From positions 124,001 to 188,000 of the forward strand of contig NZ_QFOB01000004.1 of NCBI RefSeq assembly GCF_003248515.1: a DNA stretch of 64,000 nucleotides, in the 5' to 3' direction. The translations under genes were made by a program, and so were the position numbers. The stretch's first letter is position 1; every line of letters begins with the position of its first letter. The stretch is from Sphingomonas sp. (GTDB taxonomy: Bacteria > Pseudomonadota > Alphaproteobacteria > Sphingomonadales > Sphingomonadaceae). The notes under the pieces are model-generated. The model had not been told where the DNA came from, made no database searches, and saw only the letters and a program-made list of their open reading frames with translations. Shown one piece after another: positions 25,564 to 32,431 of this stretch.

Positions 25564-25651
25564 CAAAGCTAACGTATTTTTAACCATAACCAAAGGCCAT
25601 GAAATGGCCCGGAAATCCGCCCCGTCGCCGCGATCGGGCGACGGGGAAGGC

Positions 25652-27454
25652 TTATGCCGCCGGCTTCGTGCCGCCCGTATCGATCGTGCGGATATGCAGT
25701 TCGCGCAGTTGCTTGGGCGTGGCCGGAGCCGGCGCGCCCATCATCAGATCCTCCGCCTTCTGCGTCATCGGGAAGACGATCACCTCGCGAATGTTCGGCT
25801 GATCGGCCAGCAGCATCACGATGCGATCCACGCCCGGCGCGGATCCGCCGTGCGGCGGCGCGCCATATTTGAACGCGTTAATCATGCCCGCGAAATTGGT
25901 ATCGACATCCTGCTGGCTGTAGCCGGCGATTTCGAACGCCTTGTACATGATCTCCGGCTTGTGGTTCCGGATCGCTCCCGACGACAGCTCCACGCCATTG
26001 CAGACGATATCATACTGATAGGCGAGGATATCCAGCGGATCCTTGCTCTCCAGCGCCGCCAGTTCGCCCTGCGGCATCGAGAAGGGATTGTGGCTGAAGT
26101 CGATCTTCTTGTTGTCCTCGTCATATTCGAACATCGGGAAATCGACGATCCAGCAGAATTCGAAGCGCTTCTCGTCGATCAGGCCCAGCTGCTCGCCCAC
26201 GCGGGTACGGGCGAGGCCGGCGAGCTTGGTGGCCTGTGCCTCCTTGCCGGCGGCGAAGAACAGGCCGTCGTCCGGCCCGAGGCCGAGGCTGTCGGCCAGC
26301 GCCGTCATCTTGTCCTCGCCATGATTCTTGGCGATCGGGCCACCCCATTCGCCGCCCTTGCGCGTGGCATAGCCGAGGCCGGCAAAGCCCTCGCCCTGTG
26401 CCCAGCCATTCATGTCGTCGAAGAATTTGCGGCTCTTTTCGGCGGTGTTGGGCGCCGGGATCGCGCGCACCACGTCACCGCTCTCGACGATCGAGGCGAA
26501 GCGGCCGAAGCCCGATCCCTTGAAGGCCTCCGACACGTCCGAAATCAGGATCGGATTGCGCAGATCGGGCTTGTCATTGCCGTATTTCAGCATCGATTCG
26601 CGATAGGGGATGCGCCTGAAGGGCAGCGGGCTCACCGTGCGCCCTTTGCCCTGCCAGTCGGCATATTCCTCGAACACGCCGTGCAGCACCGGCTCGATCG
26701 CGTGAAACACGTCTTCCTGCGTGACGAAGCTCATCTCGAAATCGAGCTGGTAGAATTCGCCAGGCGAGCGATCGGCGCGCGCATCCTCGTCACGGAAGCA
26801 GGGCGCGATCTGGAAATAGCGATCGAAGCCCGCCACCATCAGCAGTTGCTTGAACATCTGCGGCGCCTGCGGGAGCGCATAGAACTTGCCGGGGTGAACA
26901 CGCGACGGCACCAGATAGTCGCGTGCGCCCTCGGGGCTGGAGGCCGTCAGGATCGGCGTCTGGAATTCGGTGAAGCCCTGATCGATCATCCGGCGGCGCA
27001 GGCTGGCGATCACGCCCGAACGCAGCACGATATTGGCGTGCAGCGTCTCGCGGCGCAGATCGAGGAAGCGGTTGCGGAGGCGGATCTCCTCCGGATAATC
27101 GGCCTCGCCCGCCACCGGCAGCGGCAGTTCCTGCGCCATCGACTGGACGGTCACGTTCCGGGCGAACACCTCGATCTCGCCGGTCGCGAGATTGGCATTG
27201 GTGGTCCCTTCGGCGCGCGCTTTTACCACGCCATCGATCGTCACGACCGATTCGACGCGCACGCTCTCCAGGATCGGCAATGCCGGGCTGTCGGCATCGG
27301 CCACCACCTGGGTGATGCCGTAATGATCGCGCAGATCGACGAACAGCACGCCGCCATGATCGCGCTTGCGGTGGACCCAGCCGGAGAGGCGGACGCTTTC
27401 GCCGACATGCTCGGCAAAGAGCTCGGCGCAGCTATGGGTACGGTAGGCGTGCAT
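25652..27454 (-). CDS. aspS: Aspartyl-tRNA synthetase
   Basis: AspRS, 600 residues, class II synthetase. The N-terminal anticodon-binding OB fold covers about 1-110 (RLSGWVHRKRDHGGVLFVDLRD). Class II motif 2 is FRDEDARADRSPGEFYQLD, and motif 3 is GVDRIVMLL near the C-terminus. The bacterial insertion (GAD domain) is present in the middle. Alphaproteobacterial enzymes of this type are usually non-discriminating and also charge tRNA-Asn for GatCAB; whether that holds here depends on an asnS gene outside the window. It is divergent from rnd across 198 bases. Confidence 0.97.
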   Translation of the reverse strand: MHAYRTHSCAELFAEHVGESVRLSGWVHRKRDHGGVLFVDLRDHYGITQVVADADSPALPILESVRVESVVTIDGVVKARAEGTTNANLATGEIEVFARNVTVQSMAQELPLPVAGEADYPEEIRLRNRFLDLRRETLHANIVLRSGVIASLRRRMIDQGFTEFQTPILTASSPEGARDYLVPSRVHPGKFYALPQAPQMFKQLLMVAGFDRYFQIAPCFRDEDARADRSPGEFYQLDFEMSFVTQEDVFHAIEPVLHGVFEEYADWQGKGRTVSPLPFRRIPYRESMLKYGNDKPDLRNPILISDVSEAFKGSGFGRFASIVESGDVVRAIPAPNTAEKSRKFFDDMNGWAQGEGFAGLGYATRKGGEWGGPIAKNHGEDKMTALADSLGLGPDDGLFFAAGKEAQATKLAGLARTRVGEQLGLIDEKRFEFCWIVDFPMFEYDEDNKKIDFSHNPFSMPQGELAALESKDPLDILAYQYDIVCNGVELSSGAIRNHKPEIMYKAFEIAGYSQQDVDTNFAGMINAFKYGAPPHGGSAPGVDRIVMLLADQPNIREVIVFPMTQKAEDLMMGAPAPATPKQLRELHIRTIDTGGTKPAA

Positions 27455-27652
27455 GGTTCGGGCCTTCGAGTTGGCGATATTGCAAGCGGCTGCGCTTTGC
27501 GGCCGCCCCCCCGCTTGTCAAGCCACGGCACCCCTGTGGAGCCCCTCCGGAAATGCGCGAGAGAGCGGGTCGCGGCCGCAACGCGCCGCAAAGGCGCATC
27601 GCCAAATCCTGTTACCCTTTGTGTTGCGGGAAGGTTGCGATAAGGCCCGCCG

Positions 27653-28822
27653 ATGCAGATTCATCCGCTGATTACCGACACTGCCACCCTCGCCGCGCTT
27701 TGCGAACGTCTCGCCAAAAGCGATTTCGTCGCGGTCGACACGGAATTCATGCGGGAAAATACCTATTGGCCCGAACTGTGCCTCGTGCAGATCGCGGACC
27801 GGAAGGAGGCCGCCGCGATCGATCCGATGGCGCCGGGAATCGATCTGAAGCCCCTGCTGGACCTGCTCGTCGAAAATGAGGACGTGCTGAAGGTGGTCCA
27901 TGCCGGCGGGCAGGATATCGAGATCGTCCATAATCTGACGGGCAAATGCCCCCATCCGCTGTTCGACACGCAGATCGCGGCGATGGCGATGGGGATGGGC
28001 GAGCAGGTCGGCTATTCGAATCTCGTCGAGAGCATGACGGGCGTGAAGCTCGACAAGGGCGCGCGCTTCACGGACTGGAGCCGCCGCCCGCTGGACAAGC
28101 GCCAGATCGATTATGCGATCGGCGACGTGACCTACCTTTCCCAGATCTTCCCGCGCATGCTGGACAAGCTCCGCAAGACGGGGCGCGGCGCGTGGCTGGA
28201 TCAGGAGATGGAGCGCATCGCCGATCCCGCCAATTATGTGAACGATCCCGATCTCGCCTGGCAGCGGATCAAGGTACCCAGCCGCAAGCCGGAGGTGCTG
28301 GGCCGCCTCAAGGCGATCGCCGCCTTCCGCGAGCGCGAGGCGCGCAAGAAGAACCTGCCTCGCGGCCGCCTGGTGAAGGACGAGACGATCGCCGATCTCG
28401 CCGTGCATCCGCCGCGCTCGCAGGGCGATCTTGCCAAGGTGCGCGGGCTGGCCGCGAGCTGGGCCGGCAACGATATCGGCGCCCGCCTGATGGGGGCGAT
28501 CGAGGCGGCGACGGTGATGCCCGAAAGCGAGATGCCCGCGCGCGAGGATCGCCGGCCGGGCCTGGGCAAGGATGGCGCGCTCGTCGCGGATCTGCTCAAG
28601 CTGCTGCTCAAGGTGCGTGCGCGCGATGCCGATGTTGCCCCGCGCCTGATCGCGCGGACCGACGAAATCGACGCGCTCGCCGCAGGCCAGCGCGATGGGC
28701 TTGCGATTCTCGAAGGCTGGCGCAACGATGTGTTCGGCAAGGATGCCCTGGCGCTGGTGGAAGGGCGGCTGGGCTTCAGCGTGAAGAGTGGAAAGATGGT
28801 GATGAGCGAGGTTACCGGTTGA
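27653..28822 (+). CDS. rnd: Ribonuclease D
   Basis: 389 residues. A DEDDy 3'-5' exonuclease that trims tRNA precursors. Exo I is VDTEFMRE (Asp29, Glu31), Exo II is HAGGQDIEIVHN and Exo III is YAIGDVTYL with the Tyr of the DEDDy class. A C-terminal HRDC-like domain (about 205-290, RKKNLPRGRLVKDETIADLA) follows. The gene order aspS-rnd with ppx-ppk-hdaA beyond is, from memory, common in alphaproteobacteria. The small exported protein gene overlaps its stop by four bases. Confidence 0.95.
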   Translation: MQIHPLITDTATLAALCERLAKSDFVAVDTEFMRENTYWPELCLVQIADRKEAAAIDPMAPGIDLKPLLDLLVENEDVLKVVHAGGQDIEIVHNLTGKCPHPLFDTQIAAMAMGMGEQVGYSNLVESMTGVKLDKGARFTDWSRRPLDKRQIDYAIGDVTYLSQIFPRMLDKLRKTGRGAWLDQEMERIADPANYVNDPDLAWQRIKVPSRKPEVLGRLKAIAAFREREARKKNLPRGRLVKDETIADLAVHPPRSQGDLAKVRGLAASWAGNDIGARLMGAIEAATVMPESEMPAREDRRPGLGKDGALVADLLKLLLKVRARDADVAPRLIARTDEIDALAAGQRDGLAILEGWRNDVFGKDALALVEGRLGFSVKSGKMVMSEVTG

Positions 28823-29121
28823 TCGGACGCGCGCCCGGCGCCCTGGCGGTGGCGGCCGCCCTGCTCGTTGCGCAGGGCGCGATCGCGACGCCGCTGTGCC
28901 GGGACAACAAGGGTCTCTTCACGCCCTGCCCGCACGAAGCCAATCGCACCGCCCGCGCCATTCTGGCCAGCGCGCCCGCGCGCGCGATCGCAACGTCCCC
29001 CGCAAAGGAGCCAGCCACCTCGGCTGCGTCTGCGAAGACAAAGCAGGCGACAACCGGGCCGATGCGCAAGCTCCGGCTCTGCACGGACAGCCGGGGCCTG
29101 TTCACCCCCTGCCCACGCTGA
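28819..29121 (+). CDS. Small exported protein with duplicated CxDxxGLFTPCP motif
   Basis: 100 residues, using TTG at 28819 inside the rnd stop (TTGA overlap). The N-terminus is a signal peptide with a likely cut after AIA at about residue 23. The mature protein opens with LCRDNKGLFTPCP and closes with LCTDSRGLFTPCPR. A 60-residue Ala/Thr/Lys-rich spacer without structure separates the two copies. Each copy has two Cys nine residues apart, which could make a disulfide or bind metal. I do not know the family. Coding evidence is the frame, the coupling to rnd and the conserved repeat. The TTG start is inferred. Confidence 0.65.
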   Translation: MIGRAPGALAVAAALLVAQGAIATPLCRDNKGLFTPCPHEANRTARAILASAPARAIATSPAKEPATSAASAKTKQATTGPMRKLRLCTDSRGLFTPCPR

Positions 29122-29243
29122 TCCCGAAGCCCGATCCGGCACCTCGCACGGTCGCCCGGCGCCTGAGACGCCTGCTCGTCGCCCCGTTTCGCGCGGAGCC
29201 TGCCGAAACGCCCTTCTCCCACTTTCCGCCCGCCAGCCATGCG

Positions 29244-29273
29244 GGCCGCGCTTCGACAGGCTCCGTTCGACGG
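29244..29273. repeat. Dispersed-repeat fragment (CGACAGGCTC type)
   Basis: TTCGACAGGCTCCGTTCGAC lies in the gap between convergent genes. The core CGACAGGCTC recurs at 39770 and, inverted, at 39688. This core is, from memory, an abundant intergenic repeat in sphingomonad genomes. Confidence 0.45.
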
Positions 29274-29300
29274 ATCAGAAATCGCTGATCGTAAACAAGC

Positions 29301-29957
29301 CTAGCCGGGAATCTGCCAGCGCACCCGATCGGCGCGATGGCTGGCGGTGGGCTGGCCCGCCTCGTCCAGCGCCGGGCGGAAATGGGCGCGGCGCGCATAG
29401 AGCCGGCAGGTCGCCTGATCCAGCAGGTCGCTGCCGCTGCTGCCCGTGACGGTGCAGGCCGTCACGCGCCCGCGCGCATCGATCGCCACGTCGATCCCCA
29501 CGATCCCCTCCACGCCCTCGCGCAGGGCCGAAGGCGGATAATCGTCGGTCGTCACCCAGCCGGCCCGGTCCCCGTCCGGCGTGGCACTGCGCGTCAGCAA
29601 AGGCGCGGGCTTCGGCTGCGGGGTCGGCAGCGCTTCCTCCGGCGACGGGAAGGTCTGGGGAATCGGGGGCAGAGGATCCAGCCTCATCGGATCGAGCGGG
29701 GTCAGCGGCACATGGACGATGCGATCCACCATCACCGGCCGGGGGGCAGCCGGCGCCGGCCGTGTTTCGGGCGGCGGCATCTTGGGTGGCGGCACCGGAT
29801 CGGCGGGGATCAGCCGCGCGGTGGTGACGAGCGGCCCGGTATGGATCGCCTGATAGGCGAGACCGCTGATGAAGGCATAGCCGATCGCGACGTGCACCGC
29901 CACGACCGTGCCGATGGAAGCGGGGCTGAAGCCTTTCCTGTCGTCCGAATATGCCAT
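29301..29957 (-). CDS. TonB-family energy transducer
   Basis: 218 residues from ATG 29957. One N-terminal membrane helix (about 17-36), a long Pro-rich periplasmic linker (about 45-125) and a C-terminal TonB domain (about 130-205; DDYPPSALREGVEGIVGIDV, then GRVTACTVTGSSGS). TonB passes proton-motive energy from ExbBD to outer-membrane receptors, such as the one at 57533. The C-terminal domain has two Cys (TACTV and ATCRLY) which could pair. No exbB/exbD is adjacent. It may be one of several TonB paralogues. Confidence 0.9.
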   Translation of the reverse strand: MAYSDDRKGFSPASIGTVVAVHVAIGYAFISGLAYQAIHTGPLVTTARLIPADPVPPPKMPPPETRPAPAAPRPVMVDRIVHVPLTPLDPMRLDPLPPIPQTFPSPEEALPTPQPKPAPLLTRSATPDGDRAGWVTTDDYPPSALREGVEGIVGIDVAIDARGRVTACTVTGSSGSDLLDQATCRLYARRAHFRPALDEAGQPTASHRADRVRWQIPG

Positions 29958-30092
29958 GGCGCCTGTCTCCCGAGGCGCCATCCGATATCGAGAACGTCCT
30001 CGATACGAGCGCCTCTGGGAGCAAGGCTCTCATCGCGATGATATATTGTCAACTTGATCCAAGGGAGGAGCCCGCGCGGTTGGCGGCTATTT

Positions 30093-30110
30093 GGTGGGAA
30101 GCGGACATTG
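30093..30110 (+). repeat. Direct repeat copy 1 (GGTGGRARGCGGACATTG)
   Basis: 18-bp sequence GGTGGGAAGCGGACATTG, matched at 16 of 18 positions by the copy at 30266-30283. Each copy lies just upstream of a small gene, 32 bases before each start codon. I recall similar GGAAGCGGACATT sequences as dispersed repeats in sphingomonads. Confidence 0.5.
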
Positions 30111-30141
30111 TCTCGATGGCAGGCGGCGCTATCATTGGGTC

Positions 30142-30264
30142 ATGGTAAGATCGAAGCGGCTGGCTAGCGTTCTGCTGATTGTCGCCGTCGTTGCGGTGCT
30201 AACGCTGTTCGGCCTGCCGATGCTCTACGGCTTTCTGATCATGGCGGGCTGGACTGGTCGCTAA
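30142..30264 (+). CDS. 40-residue single-helix membrane peptide
   Basis: Short frame from ATG 30142 to TAA 30264. A basic N-terminus (VRSKR) is followed by a long hydrophobic run (about 8-35: LASVLLIVAVVAVLTLFGLP and on), ending GWTGR. This reads as a one- or two-pass membrane peptide. It lies in a patch with visibly lower GC, and its upstream region carries the same 18-bp repeat as the next gene. No ribosome-binding site is strong. Function unknown; the hydrophobic composition is the main sign that it is real. Confidence 0.5.
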   Translation: MVRSKRLASVLLIVAVVAVLTLFGLPMLYGFLIMAGWTGR

Positions 30265-30265
30265 T

Positions 30266-30283
30266 GGTGGAAGGCGGACATTG
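30266..30283 (+). repeat. Direct repeat copy 2 (GGTGGRARGCGGACATTG)
   Basis: GGTGGAAGGCGGACATTG, second copy of the 18-bp repeat, 173 bases after the first and 31 bases before the lipoprotein start codon. Confidence 0.5.
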
Positions 30284-30314
30284 ATCCTCGTTTGCCCGCG
30301 AGCATAATCGGGCG

Positions 30315-30845
30315 ATGCGTCGCGCTACTCTCCTATTCGCACTGCTCCTCGCTGCTTGCGGCCCGGCCCGCCAACCGGAAACGGTCGCAGCGTTTGAAGT
30401 TCCGTTGCCTACAGCGGAGGATAAGACAGGCTTCCTGAACCTTCTCCGGTCTGTTGCTGAGACGCACGGCTATCATTTGGACGCTGCATCACCGGCCGAT
30501 TTGCGACAACTGTCAGAGGTTTCTCCGATGACGCTTCATGCGGCAGTTTGGCGCGGCGATGACGCGGAGGTGGTCGCATCTGCGATGGATTTCAAAGATC
30601 ATCTTGGACGTATCTGGCTCACGTTTGACAAGGGCGAGGTGCCACGACCTTTTCGCGATTTTCAAAACGAGTTGATGCCGAAAGTCCGCATGCGTTGGCC
30701 AAATACCACCTCGCTTCCGATTATGCCGACCGGAGCGATACCACTGGCACGCGACTTAGTTCGTACCCCGGGAGGGTATGTGGTTCGGACGTCGGCGCGA
30801 TCACGGTATGGCCTCTCCCCAACGGTGGCACCGAACGTCCGTTGA
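30315..30845 (+). CDS. Putative lipoprotein of unknown function
   Basis: 176 residues. The N-terminus is a lipoprotein signal: MRRATLLFALLLAACG with lipobox LAAC, Cys15 becoming the acylated residue. The mature domain is mixed helix/strand with no family that I recognise. A hand count over 30421-30780 gives about 55% GC (199 of 360), well below the flanking genes. Codon choice is correspondingly looser (for example TTT, ACA, GAG/GAA mixed). This suggests recent acquisition or a fast-evolving gene. It is convergent with ppx, 29 bases away. Confidence 0.7.
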   Translation: MRRATLLFALLLAACGPARQPETVAAFEVPLPTAEDKTGFLNLLRSVAETHGYHLDAASPADLRQLSEVSPMTLHAAVWRGDDAEVVASAMDFKDHLGRIWLTFDKGEVPRPFRDFQNELMPKVRMRWPNTTSLPIMPTGAIPLARDLVRTPGGYVVRTSARSRYGLSPTVAPNVR

Positions 30846-30874
30846 TGGGGCGAAAGCCGACAAGGCTGCCCGCC

Positions 30875-32368
30875 TCAATTCGTCGTCAGCGCGGTCTTCC
30901 GGCCCATCGCCTCCGCCAGCAGGCGGTGGCGCCGTTCGACCGCCTCGCCGTAAAGGGCGACGTCGCCGCCCGCCAGTTCCAGCCGCAGCAGGGCGCCGTC
31001 CAGCACGAGCCGGCTCGTCTCCAGCGGGCCGGCCACGCCGCCGGACAGGCGCTGCCCCAGCCGCATCGCCAGCCCCCAGCGGCGGGCCGTCTCGATCGCG
31101 TCGCCGCCGATCAGGCGGCTGATGATCTCGGGCACGCCTTCCCCGCCGAAATGGGTGAACAGCGCCTGGCCCAGCAGGGCGCGCTCACCCGCATCGATCG
31201 CGACCCAATGGCCGTGCAGCGCCGTTTCCAGGCCGCGTTCGGCGCGGAATTCGGGATGGGCGCGCCAGCCCACGTCCGCCAGCAGGCAGGCGGCATGGCG
31301 CAGCCGCGCGAGCCCGGGCTTCTCGCCTTCGAACAGGGGAGCGATCCAGCGATCCAGCAGATCGCCATGCTCGGGGAAACGCCCCTGGCGCACCCCCTCC
31401 TCCCGCGCCGCGCAGACGAGCGGATCCTGCGCGCGCACCTCATCGGGCAGGCTGCGATGCAGCAGCCCCTCGCGCAGGCCATAGGCCGAGACGATCAGGC
31501 AGGAGGGCTTCAGCAGCCGCACCAGCACCGCGAGCAACTGCGCGCCATGCGGCAGCGCGGGCACGCGCGAGGAGGAGATGCCGGCGACGGATTTCACACG
31601 CTTGGGATCCAGCTGCCCCAGCGCGCGAACCAGCCGCACGGCCTCGGCCGGCTCCATCCTGTATTGGTGGATGATCGGCAGCGGAAAGGCCGAGAGCGAC
31701 ATGTGCAGCCGCGCGAGCGCGCGCCATGATCCACCCACCATATAGAAAGGGCGGCCCGCGCTCTGGCCGTTCCAGCCCGCTTTCTTGAGCGCGGTGGCGA
31801 CGGCGCGCTCCAGATCGCGCGCCGTCTTCGCCTTCATCGCGGCGATGCGCAGTACGCCGAAGGGTATGGAGACGCCCTCGCCCACCTCGCCATTCGCCAC
31901 CGGTATCAGTTCCAGGCTGCCGCCGCCGAGATCGCCCACGATGCCGCTCGCATCCGGCATCGCCGCGAGCACGCCATGACCGGCCAATGCCGCCTCCTCG
32001 CGGCCGGGCAGCAATTCCACCGGCAGGCCGATCGCGGCGAGCCGATCCATGAAATCGCGGCCGTTGCTCGCATCGCGCACGGCGGCGGTGGCCACGGTGC
32101 GCAGCGAGGCCGCGCCCATATCCTCCGCAAGCCGCTTGAAGCGGGCCAGCGCCACCAGCGTGCGCTCCACCGCCTGCGGATCGAGCGCGCCCGATTTGCC
32201 CAGGCCCTTGCCGAGCCCGGCCATGATCTTTTCGTTGAAGAGGATGGAGGGGATCCGGTTCGCCCCCTCATAGATGACGAGACGGACGGAATTGGAGCCG
32301 ATATCGATGATACCGACCGGCCCCTGCGCCCGCGACGTCGCGGCCCGGAAGAACGGAATCGACGTCAT
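30875..32368 (-). CDS. ppx: Exopolyphosphatase (Ppx/GppA family)
   Basis: 497 residues. Removes terminal phosphates from polyphosphate, or acts on pppGpp in GppA-type members. The actin-like ATPase-fold motifs are present: IDIGSNSVRLVIYEG at the N-terminus (about 20-34) and GDLGGGSLEL (about 142-151), with an HD-like C-terminal domain. It is last in the operon with ppk1 and hdaA, 63 bases after ppk1. The pairing with ppk1 favours the exopolyphosphatase role. Confidence 0.92.
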   Translation of the reverse strand: MTSIPFFRAATSRAQGPVGIIDIGSNSVRLVIYEGANRIPSILFNEKIMAGLGKGLGKSGALDPQAVERTLVALARFKRLAEDMGAASLRTVATAAVRDASNGRDFMDRLAAIGLPVELLPGREEAALAGHGVLAAMPDASGIVGDLGGGSLELIPVANGEVGEGVSIPFGVLRIAAMKAKTARDLERAVATALKKAGWNGQSAGRPFYMVGGSWRALARLHMSLSAFPLPIIHQYRMEPAEAVRLVRALGQLDPKRVKSVAGISSSRVPALPHGAQLLAVLVRLLKPSCLIVSAYGLREGLLHRSLPDEVRAQDPLVCAAREEGVRQGRFPEHGDLLDRWIAPLFEGEKPGLARLRHAACLLADVGWRAHPEFRAERGLETALHGHWVAIDAGERALLGQALFTHFGGEGVPEIISRLIGGDAIETARRWGLAMRLGQRLSGGVAGPLETSRLVLDGALLRLELAGGDVALYGEAVERRHRLLAEAMGRKTALTTN

Positions 32369-32431
32369 GCGGGCGCAACCCTAGCGCCTCTGCCGGGTGC
32401 GGCAAGCTGGAACCTCACGAAACGGCGCCTG

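Noticed and set aside
25604..27643. A 679-codon open frame on the plus strand
   Set aside because: It lies entirely antisense to aspS. The sequence is His/Arg/Asp-rich with no domains, typical of reverse frames in GC-rich DNA.
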